This document shows positions 8,351 through 16,016 of a DNA stretch of 42,309 nt, piece after piece. Position 1 is the first letter of the stretch; each line of letters starts with the position of its first letter. Origin of the DNA: Burkholderiaceae bacterium (GTDB lineage: Bacteria; Pseudomonadota; Gammaproteobacteria; Burkholderiales; Burkholderiaceae_C); contig JAIRVJ010000013.1 in NCBI GenBank assembly GCA_031253955.1, forward strand, positions 1 through 42,309, given 5' to 3'. The notes below the pieces were generated by a model that ran no database searches, was not told the origin of the DNA, and worked only from the letters and a program-made list of their open reading frames with translations. A program made the translations under genes and the position numbers.

Positions 8351-10507
8351 GCGCCGTGGGCTGCCATGCAATCCCGGCGTTTTGAGACCACGCCTGAACA
8401 AGCTGGGATTCCACTTCGTTCCATCCCAGCCTACAACTCTGCCAACCCGCGCGCGCAAGAAGAAAAAGAGCACCGCCAGCACCACCAGCATGGCGGCCCA
8501 GGTTGCAGGCTCCGGCGTGCTGGCCACTTGCGCGCCGAGCGCGCTGGCATCGCCCACGGCGCGGTCGGTCACGCCTTCGGGCAGGGGGCTGGGCTGGTCG
8601 GCGCGGGCGTTTTGGCCGCCGGGGTTGCGCACCACCTGATCGACGGCGATAAAGCTCGTGTATTGCGTGAGCAGCCCGTAGTCCAGCCCCAGCTTGGTGA
8701 TGGCCGCCTTTTGTGCGCCGCCGCCGGTGAGCGCCTCCTGGTCGCTCAGGGTGGTGATGCGCTGGCGCGCCCACAGGTAGCGCAGCGCCGGGCCGCCCCG
8801 CGCGGCATCAAGGGCGGCCAGATCCACGGACAGCGCCTGCCGGTACGCTCCGCCGGCGGCGCGGCCTTCGACGATCAGGCGCGGCGGCTGGCCTTGGCCT
8901 TCCGCCGGGGCGCGCCATTTGCCGAACACGATCACCGGGCGCTCGGCCAGCACGTCGGGCAGTTGCGGCGGCTCCACGTCGTAAACCTCCAGCCCCTCCA
9001 GGCGCGCCTGCACGCCGGTGAGCACGGGCGCGGCGATCATCTTGCGGAAACGCTCGGCCTGCGCCCTGGCCTCGTGCGGACGGGTGACGATGAACGGCTC
9101 GCCCATGCCGGCGCGCGCCAGCCCTTCCATCAAGTGCCGGTTCACCGACGAGCCGATGCCGAAGGCAAACAGGTTGGCCGCGCCCAAATTGCGGCGCACC
9201 AGCGCGAAAGCATCGTCTTCCACCGTCACGTACCCGTCGGTGATGACCACCACCGTGCGCGACAGATCGGGCGTGCGCGGCTCGGCGAAGGCGCGGCGCA
9301 GCGCGGGCACCAGCTCGGTGCCGCCGCTGCCGCCGGCCTGGTCGATGGTGCGTATGGCCGCGTCGATGTTGGCGCGCGTGGCCGGCGCCGAATGGGGCGA
9401 AAGAATCCGGCTGCTGCCGGAAAACAGCAGCACGTTGAAGCGGTCGCTGGGGCGCAAGCCTTCCAGCAAATCGCGCATCAGCGCCTTGGAGGTGTCCAGC
9501 GGAAAGCCGTGCATGCTGCCGGAAATATCGACCACGAAGATGTAGTCGCGCGGCGCGATCTGCGCCTGCGCCACCGCGCGCGGCGGCTGCACCATCGCCA
9601 GAAAAAAGTTTTCCTTCTCGCCGCGCTCCAGCAGCACGCCGGACGCAATGGCTTCGCCCGCCAGCCGCCAGTTGAGGATGAAGTCGCGGTTGTTGGCGTT
9701 GCCCGCGCCGCGCGCCGCATCCGGCGCCAGTTGCACGCTGGCGCGGCGGCTGGTCTCGGCATCCTGCTGCGTGTCGATGGCATGGCTGGGCGAGACCAGC
9801 TCGCGGATCGCCAGCGGGCTGTCGATCTCCACCTGCATACTGAAGGCCGCCGGGTTGGGCTGGCCCTCATGCAGCACCGGCTGCGCCGGGAAAGCGCCAC
9901 CGCCTGGAGCAGGCTGGCCGCTGGCCGTTGAATCTGGCGCGTTCTCGCGCGTGCCTGCGTAGCGCGGACCCACCACGGTGGGAAAGACGAACTGGTACTG
10001 CCCGTCTTCGGGCGCCAGCAATTCGTTGTAGCGCAACTCCACATCCACCTCGTCGCCCGGCAGGATGTTGGCCACATTCATCTGGAACACGTTGGGGCGG
10101 TGCTGCTCCAGCAGGGCGGCGGTCTTGCCCTCGCGCCTGGCGGCGTCGTATTCGATTTTTGCGGCGTGCTTTTCGCGGATCTGCGCCACCACGCGCCGGT
10201 TGCCCACGCGCACCACCAAGCCGCCCACCGCCGCGCGCGTGCTGCCGGGAAAGATGTAGCGCGCCTCAATCGGCGCGCCGCCTTCGTTGCGGTAGCGCTG
10301 CGTCACCGTCACATCGGCGATCACGCCGGAAATTTTTGCGCGCACATCGGTGCGCTTGAGCGGCAGCGCCTCGACGCCCGGCTCGGCCCCTCGCACGAAA
10401 AAGTAGGGGCTTTCGGCCTTCCGGCTTTCGCCCGGGTCATCCTGCGCCAGCGCCGGCAACCCGGCCAGCGCACCCAGCAGCGCCGTAAAAAAGAATCGAG
10501 CAAACAT
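8285..10507 (-). CDS. VIT and VWA domain surface protein with PEP-CTERM-like tail, exosortase target
   Basis: A 740-residue exported protein. Order: signal peptide (about 1-20, ending LPALAQ), VIT domain (about 35-165, with RYIFPGSTRAAV and FQMNVANILPGDEV), a beta-rich middle, and a VWA domain (about 320-500) with a complete metal site (DISGS about 327, GGTEL, ITDGY about 420). The PEP-CTERM-like sorting signal is STPEPATW from about 663, then one membrane segment and arginines (LRARVGR). The ATG at 10507 follows GGAGG and begins the signal peptide. Longer in-frame starts do not. About 50 residues follow the arginines, unusual for this signal and apparently repeat-derived. It lies directly upstream of the exosortase. 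VIT/VWA proteins are also the targets of the proteobacterial dedicated sortase system, so it is probably anchored or secreted at the outer surface. Confidence 0.88.
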   Translation of the reverse strand: MFARFFFTALLGALAGLPALAQDDPGESRKAESPYFFVRGAEPGVEALPLKRTDVRAKISGVIADVTVTQRYRNEGGAPIEARYIFPGSTRAAVGGLVVRVGNRRVVAQIREKHAAKIEYDAARREGKTAALLEQHRPNVFQMNVANILPGDEVDVELRYNELLAPEDGQYQFVFPTVVGPRYAGTRENAPDSTASGQPAPGGGAFPAQPVLHEGQPNPAAFSMQVEIDSPLAIRELVSPSHAIDTQQDAETSRRASVQLAPDAARGAGNANNRDFILNWRLAGEAIASGVLLERGEKENFFLAMVQPPRAVAQAQIAPRDYIFVVDISGSMHGFPLDTSKALMRDLLEGLRPSDRFNVLLFSGSSRILSPHSAPATRANIDAAIRTIDQAGGSGGTELVPALRRAFAEPRTPDLSRTVVVITDGYVTVEDDAFALVRRNLGAANLFAFGIGSSVNRHLMEGLARAGMGEPFIVTRPHEARAQAERFRKMIAAPVLTGVQARLEGLEVYDVEPPQLPDVLAERPVIVFGKWRAPAEGQGQPPRLIVEGRAAGGAYRQALSVDLAALDAARGGPALRYLWARQRITTLSDQEALTGGGAQKAAITKLGLDYGLLTQYTSFIAVDQVVRNPGGQNARADQPSPLPEGVTDRAVGDASALGAQVASTPEPATWAAMLVVLAVLFFFLRARVGRVVGWDGTKWNPSLFRRGLKTPGLHGSPRRWAGMAGDSQTLWFSFVGRCLR

Positions 10508-10640
10508 CGGTTTTCCTCCACACAAATCGCGGCAGGCGCCATGCCTGTTCCGCATGGCGCTACTGTGGAAACCGAATGAGCGGCCCGTATGAAGCCTGCG
10601 TGCGCCCGCATGAAAAGCGCACATCGGGCGTGAGGGTGGG

Positions 10641-10656
10641 ATGAAAATTGTGTGAA
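10641..10656 (-). promoter_or_regulatory. Candidate CreB-binding tag upstream of the VIT/VWA gene
   Basis: On the minus strand it reads TTCAC-6 bp-TTCAT, one base from the published CreB direct-repeat tag TTCAC-N6-TTCAC. It lies about 134 bp before the start at 10507, in the spacer between creC and the VIT/VWA gene. It is a single short site and unproven. Confidence 0.5.
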
Positions 10657-10741
10657 GCGTTAGCTACAAAATAAATAGCTTATAGCCTAGGTTATACCTT
10701 GGTTTGCGCTCTATTTTGCTTGAAGTAACATACCTCAGCAT

Positions 10742-10935
10742 CGTCATTCCCGCGCAGGCGGGAACGCAGTGCTTCTTTCAGCGCCGTGCGCCCCCACCCC
10801 AGCCCTCCCCCGCACGCGGGGGAGGGAGTGAAGAAAACCAGGATTCGGAGTTGCAAAAATCCAACCCCCGCTTGCAGGAGAGGGAGTGCATCTTGCTCCT
10901 TCCCCCTCAAACGGGAGAGGGAGAAAACCACGCTC
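10742..10935. repeat. Repeat patchwork upstream of the VIT/VWA gene
   Basis: Starts with a half copy of the CGTCATTCCCGCG repeat, then about 65 bp nearly identical to 4977-5040, then several CTCCCCCGCACGCGGGGGAG and CTCCTTCCCCCTC units. No gene lies in the 436-bp spacer 10508-10943. Confidence 0.75.
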
Positions 10936-10943
10936 AACCTTCT

Positions 10944-12473
10944 TCACCGCCGCAGCGCGGGCAGGTGCAGTTCGGCGAGGACGCCGCGCTGTTCATAGAG
11001 AAGGCCGGGCAAGGCGTTTTCCGTGGCGGAGAGTGGGGTGTCTTCTTTGGGCGCGGCATTGTCGAGCGTGACGCTGCCCTGGTGCAGCTTGGCGATTTCG
11101 CGCACGAAGGCCAAGCCCAGGCCGGTGCTTTTCTTTTGGGTGCCGGGGCGCGCAAGGGAGAAGAAACGCTCGAACGCCTTGCCGCGCGCATAGGGCGGCA
11201 GGCCCGCACCGTGGTCGCGCACGCGCACGACGGCGATGCGGGCAGCGCGGTGCAGGCTCAGTTCGATGTCGGGCATGTCGGGCACGCCGCACGGCGCGGT
11301 GAAATCGACCGCGTTGTCGAGCAGGTTGCCGATGGCGCGGCGCAGCAGGAAGGGATCTCCTTCGACGGCTACTTCTTCTTCAATGCGCACGGCCACCTGC
11401 AAGCGCGGTGCCTTGGCGCGCGCGCCGGCGGCCAGTTCGTGCAGCATGGGGGCCAGCGGCACGCGCTCCTGATGCTGCAACATGCGGCGGCTTTCGAGCG
11501 CGGAAAGTTCCAGCATTCGCTCCACGGTTTCTTGCATACGCTGCGTTTCGCTGGCGATGCTGGCGGCAAAGCGGCGGCGCGGCACGGGCTGCATGCTTTC
11601 TTCCTGCAACAGTTCCGCCGCGCCGCGGATGGCCGACAGGGGGCTTTTGAGTTCGTGCGTGAGTTGCTGCACGTAGTCTTGCACGTAGTTGCGCCCGGCG
11701 ATGGCGTCGCGCAGTTCGCGCTCGAGGGCGCGCCACTGCGCGCGCAGCGCGCGCCAGGCGCGGCGCGGGCTGAAGTGGCGCCGCCCGGCGGCGTCGCGCT
11801 GCCAAGCGGTGGCCAGGCCGGCGAGCAGGTCGCTGGTCATGCCGAGCGGGCGGATCATGAGAAACGACAGCGCCAGGCCGAGCACGAGCACGGAAAGGGC
11901 GGACATCAGCCCGGCGTAAACGACGTTGGCCCGCGCGTCGGAGACGAACTGGCCGAAGCTGCGCACCGGCTTGCCTAAGGTGAGCACGCCCACGATCCGG
12001 CCCTGCCAGCGGATGGGCACGCCCACGTACATGACGGAGGAATCGGGGTCTTGCGCGAGGTCGCGCGTGGTGCGCGCGCCGTATTCGCCGGCCAGCGCGC
12101 GGCTCACATCGCGCCAGCGCGAATAGTCCTGCCCCAGCGCGCGGCCCGTGGCGTCGTACACCACCACGCCGCTGGCGTTGGTGACGTAGGCGCGCAATTC
12201 AATGCGCGTTTTGTGCAACTGGTAGATCTGGGCGGAAAACGGGCGCGCGTAGGCGTCGCGGAAGATGGCGGCGATGCGATCCAGGGGCAACGCGCCGTCT
12301 TCCACGTCCTGCTCGATCACGCTGGCCATGAGCTGCGCGGTTTCGACCAGCGATTCTTCGGCGGACTCGCGGTAGCGCGGGTCGAGGCCGGCCAGCATGC
12401 TGTAGAGCAGCGCGCCCATGCCCAGGGCATAGACCAGCAGCAGGGCCAGGAAGATACGCAGACGCCGGCTCAT
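10944..12473 (-). CDS. creC: Sensor histidine kinase CreC
   Basis: Inner-membrane sensor that phosphorylates CreB. The 509-residue protein has a membrane segment at about 5-25, a periplasmic sensor region, a second segment at about 185-205, then HisKA and HATPase domains. Clear CreC signatures are GQDYSRW and DPDSSVMYV in the sensor part, LTHELKSPLSAIRGAAELL with the phospho-accepting His, GNLLDNAVDFT, and STGLGLAFVREIAKLHQG. In other bacteria CreBC responds to carbon/fermentation state or to beta-lactam and cell-wall stress. In enterobacteria creD follows. Here its place is taken by the VIT/VWA-exosortase genes. The start at 12473 is the natural one for the N-terminal membrane segment. Confidence 0.93.
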   Translation of the reverse strand: MSRRLRIFLALLLVYALGMGALLYSMLAGLDPRYRESAEESLVETAQLMASVIEQDVEDGALPLDRIAAIFRDAYARPFSAQIYQLHKTRIELRAYVTNASGVVVYDATGRALGQDYSRWRDVSRALAGEYGARTTRDLAQDPDSSVMYVGVPIRWQGRIVGVLTLGKPVRSFGQFVSDARANVVYAGLMSALSVLVLGLALSFLMIRPLGMTSDLLAGLATAWQRDAAGRRHFSPRRAWRALRAQWRALERELRDAIAGRNYVQDYVQQLTHELKSPLSAIRGAAELLQEESMQPVPRRRFAASIASETQRMQETVERMLELSALESRRMLQHQERVPLAPMLHELAAGARAKAPRLQVAVRIEEEVAVEGDPFLLRRAIGNLLDNAVDFTAPCGVPDMPDIELSLHRAARIAVVRVRDHGAGLPPYARGKAFERFFSLARPGTQKKSTGLGLAFVREIAKLHQGSVTLDNAAPKEDTPLSATENALPGLLYEQRGVLAELHLPALRR

Positions 12474-12480
12474 GTTTACG

Positions 12481-12522
12481 TTTGGCGTTTGGTGTTTGGT
12501 GTTTGGTGTTGAGTGTTGAGCG
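12481..12522. repeat. Six tandem 7-bp units in the creB-creC spacer
   Basis: Units TTTGGCG, TTTGGTG (three times), TTGAGTG and TTGAGCG in a row, 8 bp from the creC start codon. They sit where the creC ribosome site should be, so copy-number change could alter creC translation. Confidence 0.8.
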
Positions 12523-12562
12523 TGTGAAGCGCCGGGTTTTCACGCTCAACGCCCGGCCTGAA

Positions 12563-13348
12563 TTACTCGCGCAGCGCGTAACCGATGCCGCGCAGGGTGC
12601 GGATCGGGTCTTCATCGGCGGCCACCGCGCGCAGCTTGGCGCGCAGGGTTTTGATGTGGGCATCGACGGTGCGGTCGAAGCTCGCGCCGGGATCGTCCCA
12701 CACCAGTTCCAGCAGCTCGTCGCGCGTGAACACGCGCCCCGGGCGCTGGATGAGCGCCGACAGCAGCCCGTATTCGTAGCGCGAAAGATCGAGCGCGCGG
12801 CCCCGGTAGCGGATCTGGCGGCGTTCGGCGTCGAGCCGGAAAGCGCCGTGCAATTCGCCGGACGGGTTGCCGGTTACTCCTTTTTCAGAAGCTGTATGTC
12901 CATACTGTGCTTGCGTTTGTGGCTGATTTTGTTCAGAATCAGCACTCAACCGGCTGCGGCGCAGAATGCCGCGCACGCGCGCCACCAGCTCGCGCGGGGA
13001 AAAGGGTTTGGCGATGTAGTCGTCGGCGCCCATTTCGAGGCCGACCACGCGGTCGATCTCGCCCGAGCGGGCGGTGAGGAACACCACGGGAACGGCCTTG
13101 CCGCCGGGCAGATCGCGCAGGCGGCGCAATAGCTCGAAGCCGTTCATGTCGGGCAGGCCGATGTCGAGAATCGCCAGCGCCGGGGGCGTGCGCGCGAAGC
13201 TTTCCAGGGCTTGCCTGGCGGCGCCGCAAACTTCAGGCGCGAAGCCGTCGGAGGCCAGCGCATAGTGAATGGTTTCGGCAATGCCGGCTTCGTCTTCCAC
13301 CACCAGAATGCGCGGCGGGTTTGGGGCGGCGGGCAAGGGAGCGGGCAT
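12563..13348 (-). CDS. creB: Response regulator CreB
   Basis: OmpR-type regulator partnered with CreC. The 261-residue protein has a receiver domain (about 13-128) with acidic VVEDE, phospho-Asp in LAILDIGLPDMNG, FLTARS, and Lys in ADDYIAKPFSPRE. After an unusually long polar linker (about 130-170, rich in Q, S and T) comes a winged-helix domain with LSRYEYGLLSALIQRPGRV and DRTVDAHIKTLRAKL, very close to known CreB. The ATG at 13348 follows an AAGAGAGA site. An upstream in-frame ATG adds residues translated from the repeat at 13363-13455. The gene precedes creC by 89 bp on the same strand. Confidence 0.93.
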   Translation of the reverse strand: MPAPLPAAPNPPRILVVEDEAGIAETIHYALASDGFAPEVCGAARQALESFARTPPALAILDIGLPDMNGFELLRRLRDLPGGKAVPVVFLTARSGEIDRVVGLEMGADDYIAKPFSPRELVARVRGILRRSRLSADSEQNQPQTQAQYGHTASEKGVTGNPSGELHGAFRLDAERRQIRYRGRALDLSRYEYGLLSALIQRPGRVFTRDELLELVWDDPGASFDRTVDAHIKTLRAKLRAVAADEDPIRTLRGIGYALRE

Positions 13349-13362
13349 GGGTTGTCTCTCTT

Positions 13363-13455
13363 GTAGGGGCGAAAAATCTTTCGCCCCTCGGCGTTTCATT
13401 CAAAGCGTCGTGGCTCTTGCGGCGCACGCACGGGCGAAAAATTTTTCGCCCTTAC
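13363..13455. repeat. Pair of GGGCGAAAAATTTTTCGCCC palindromes between minE and creB
   Basis: Two 25-bp palindromes, at 13363-13387 and 13431-13455, of the same kind as inside the 215-bp elements. They lie after the minE stop and before the creB start and could end min transcription. Confidence 0.8.
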
Positions 13456-13475
13456 GGCTGGCAAATAGAAACCGT

Positions 13476-13742
13476 TCATGGCTTTTTCTCCGGCAACTCG
13501 ATCATGACTTCCAGCACTTCCAGATCGTCTTGCCGCTTGACGTTGACTTTGATGTCCCTGGGGTCGATCTTGACGTATTTGCTGATGACTTCGACCAGAT
13601 CGCGTTGCAGCGCGGGCAGGTAGTCCGGCTCGGCGGGGTTGCGCCCGGCGCGCTCGTGCGCCAGGATGATTTGCAGCCGCTCCTTGGCGACGCTGGCGGT
13701 TTTCTTCTTTTCGCCAAGCAGAAACGAGAACAGGGACATCAT
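13476..13742 (-). CDS. minE: Cell division topological specificity factor MinE
   Basis: Stimulates MinD ATPase at the membrane and drives pole-to-pole oscillation that keeps the division ring at mid-cell. The 88-residue protein has an N-terminal membrane-targeting helix (SLFSFLLG), an anti-MinCD segment with [13 protein letters not shown], and a C-terminal topological domain with [17 protein letters not shown]. The start could be 13742 or 13739 because two ATGs are adjacent. GGAGGT is better spaced for the first. It lies 6 bp after minD in the usual minC-minD-minE order. Confidence 0.95.
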   Translation of the reverse strand: MMSLFSFLLGEKKKTASVAKERLQIILAHERAGRNPAEPDYLPALQRDLVEVISKYVKIDPRDIKVNVKRQDDLEVLEVMIELPEKKP

Positions 13743-13748
13743 GGCCGC

Positions 13749-14561
13749 TTACCTCCCGAACAGGCGCTTGAAGAAGCCCGGTTTTTCCGCGTCCACGAAG
13801 CGCAGCGGGCGCTCCTCGCCCAGAAAGCGCGCTACCACGTCCAGATACGACTCGGCCACCGCCGTGCCTTTCAGATGCACAGCAGGCAGACCTTGGTTGG
13901 AGGCTTGCAGCACATCTTCGCTTTCGGGAATCACGCCGATCAGGGAGATGCGCAAAATGTCCTGAATGTCGGTGAGGCTGAGCATCTGGCCGTCTTGCAC
14001 GCGGCTGGGGTTGTAGCGCGTGATGAGCAGGTGTTCCTTGACCGGATCGCCGCCTTGCTTGGCGCGTTTGGTCTTGCTGGCCAGCATGCCCAGAATGCGG
14101 TCGGAATCGCGCACGCTGGAGACTTCGGGGTTGGTGACCACCAGCGCCTGATCGGCATAGTGCATGGCCAGCAGCGCGCCGGTTTCGATGCCGGCGGGCG
14201 AATCGCACACGATGTAGGCAAAGCCCATGCCTTTGAGGTCATCCAGCACTTTCTCCACGCCTTCCTGCTTGAGCGCGTCTTTGTCTCGCGTCTGGCTGGC
14301 GGCCAGCACGAACAGGTTATCGCATTGTTTGTCCTTGATGAGCGCCTGGTGCAGATTGGCTTCGCCGTGGATCACGTTGATGAGGTCGTACACCACGCGG
14401 CGCTCGCAACCCATGATGAGGTCGAGGTTGCGCAAGCCCACGTCGAAATCGATCACGGCGGTTTTGTGGCCGGCCAGCGCCAGCCCCGAAGCGAAGGCGG
14501 CGCTGGTGGTGGTTTTACCCACGCCGCCTTTGCCGGAAGTCACGACAACGATTTCGGTCAT
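13749..14561 (-). CDS. minD: Septum site-determining ATPase MinD
   Basis: Membrane-binding ATPase that recruits MinC. It is 270 residues long, the family norm. The deviant Walker A motif SGKGGVGKTTTS has Lys11 and Lys16. Further motifs are AVIDFDVGLRNLDLIMG and CDSPAGIE. The C-terminal amphipathic membrane helix is FFKRLFGR. The start at 14561 was chosen because it places the P-loop at residue 11 after an AGGAAAGA site. A longer frame to 14600 adds unconserved residues. It sits between minC (35-bp gap) and minE. Confidence 0.96.
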   Translation of the reverse strand: MTEIVVVTSGKGGVGKTTTSAAFASGLALAGHKTAVIDFDVGLRNLDLIMGCERRVVYDLINVIHGEANLHQALIKDKQCDNLFVLAASQTRDKDALKQEGVEKVLDDLKGMGFAYIVCDSPAGIETGALLAMHYADQALVVTNPEVSSVRDSDRILGMLASKTKRAKQGGDPVKEHLLITRYNPSRVQDGQMLSLTDIQDILRISLIGVIPESEDVLQASNQGLPAVHLKGTAVAESYLDVVARFLGEERPLRFVDAEKPGFFKRLFGR

Positions 14562-14596
14562 TTGTGCAGGTCTTTCCTGAAACGGTGTATCGGTTT

Positions 14597-15388
14597 TCAA
14601 AGCGCGGTGACGACAAGTTTGCCGCCGCCTTCATGGCTGATCAGATGGACATGCGCGGGATGACGCCATATCTCCGGCGGCAACGGCGTTTCGGTGGTGC
14701 GGTAGACACCAGCGATGGCGATCAGCTCCGGCTGCATGTCCAGCGTGAAGATGCGCGCCGAAGTATCGCCGCGTGCGCCGGCAATGGCGCGCCCGCGCAA
14801 GGGCGCGTAAACGTGAATGTGACCATCGGCAATCACCTCGGCGCCAGGATTGACCATCGCCAGCACCACCAGATCGCGCCCGCGTGCATAGATTTGCTGG
14901 CCGGAGCGCACTGGGCGGTTCACCACCAGCGTGGTAAGCGGTTCTTGTGGCGCAGGAACGGATGGCACGAGCTGCGCGTTGACCTCGGCCTGAACCGGCG
15001 ATGCTTGCTCATTCAGTTGCTCAATAGGCGGTGCGTGACGCTTTGGTGAAACGAGTTCAGGCACAGCCGCCAAGCCCGCCTTGGCTGCCGCCGCAATTTG
15101 GCTCAGACTGCCGCCACAAATAGCGATAGGCGCCAGCTTGTACTTGCGCAGCAAGGGTAGCAGCGCTTTGAAGTCGATACGCGCATGGCCGTGCTCGGCC
15201 TGCAGCAGTGAGAGATCAATGAGCAACGGATCTTTGTCGAAAAAATCCGGGATATCGCCAAAGCGCGCTTCAAGCTCGGCCCGAAGCTGCTCCAGATTCG
15301 GCAGCTTGAGTAACAACGTCACCAACGGCAAATTGGCACTTTTGATCTCGAAGCTGGCAGGAGCCTTGGCAGCAAGGGTGACAGACAT
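14597..15388 (-). CDS. minC: Septum site-determining protein MinC
   Basis: FtsZ assembly inhibitor delivered to the membrane by MinD. The 263-residue protein has the N-terminal FtsZ-interacting domain (about 8-110) and the C-terminal beta-helix domain (about 150-255) with NRPVRSGQQIYARGRDLVVL, VNPGAEVIADGHIHVYAPLRG and ARIFTLDMQPELIAIAGVY. A proline/glutamine-rich linker joins them. The upstream leader holds a 10-bp perfect inverted repeat, GCGGCAGCGC (15420-15429 with 15462-15471), which may fold in the mRNA leader. It is the first gene of the min operon. Confidence 0.95.
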   Translation of the reverse strand: MSVTLAAKAPASFEIKSANLPLVTLLLKLPNLEQLRAELEARFGDIPDFFDKDPLLIDLSLLQAEHGHARIDFKALLPLLRKYKLAPIAICGGSLSQIAAAAKAGLAAVPELVSPKRHAPPIEQLNEQASPVQAEVNAQLVPSVPAPQEPLTTLVVNRPVRSGQQIYARGRDLVVLAMVNPGAEVIADGHIHVYAPLRGRAIAGARGDTSARIFTLDMQPELIAIAGVYRTTETPLPPEIWRHPAHVHLISHEGGGKLVVTAL

Positions 15389-15773
15389 ACGAAGATCGGA
15401 AAAAGTTGAAATGCAGAAAGCGGCAGCGCGGCATCTTAGCAGTGATACGCGCTGCTTTCGGGCGCTGCCGCATGGGCTTCATCGTGACAGGTTTTCTTCC
15501 AAGAATTCAATGATTCAAATTCGTAGGTAGTAGTAGAAGCCTGTGGTTATGTGGATGGCATAGCCGAATGTCATATCAGGCTTGACTTGCTGTGTTGCCG
15601 CGGCTTGTGGAAAAGTCCGCCTGAGCTGCAAGCATCAAACGGGATAACTTTGGCGCTGGCGCGGACTTTGTGGATAAGAGCTGGCTTGTGCGGGAGTTGT
15701 TCACAAGCTAAAGCATGAGCAAGATCAAGCGTTGAGTGTGGGAGTTTTAGGTTGCAAACGCTCTGTCGCACCT
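15389..15773. other. 385-bp spacer with DnaA-box-like 9-mers
   Basis: No convincing gene. A 66-codon frame here has no recognisable features. It contains the min leader hairpin and several TGTGG-led 9-mers in the same orientation: TGTGGTTAT (15542), TGTGGAAAA (15606) and a perfect complement of TTATCCACA, TGTGGATAA (15669-15677). These could be DnaA boxes. Confidence 0.45.
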
Positions 15774-15992
15774 TTAATACTCGATGTTCTCCGTGACTTC
15801 ATAGCCTTTTTCGCGGATGGCGGCGGCAAGCGCCTGACGCGGCTGGCTGGAATCGACCTCAACTAGATTGCGGTTGCGGTTGATCTTCACTTCAGCGTGT
15901 GCGTCGAGTTGCTTGATGGCGCGCTGCACAGTCATTTCACAATGGTTGCAGGTCATACCGGTGACGGTGAATTGCTGTGGCATGTCGATCAT
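15774..15992 (-). CDS. Heavy-metal-associated (CopZ-like) protein
   Basis: Small cytoplasmic metal chaperone, 72 residues, made of one HMA domain. The metal-binding motif is GMTCNHCEMTV near the N-terminus, and the C-terminal half has the usual AAAIREKGYEV. It probably carries Cu(I), but no copper ATPase is in view to support that. The start may be 15992 or the ATG at 15983 (MPQQF), and neither has a strong ribosome site. It lies 24 bp after the gst stop on the same strand. Confidence 0.85.
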   Translation of the reverse strand: MIDMPQQFTVTGMTCNHCEMTVQRAIKQLDAHAEVKINRNRNLVEVDSSQPRQALAAAIREKGYEVTENIEY

Positions 15993-16016
15993 TCCGTGTA
16001 AGGTTGCCGGGCGGGT

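Noticed and set aside
8210-9931. Plus-strand frame of 573 codons
   Set aside because: Antisense to the VIT/VWA gene, with no recognisable motifs.
15571-15771. Small minus-strand frame of 66 codons
   Set aside because: No domain, signal or ribosome site. It overlaps the DnaA-box-like sites.
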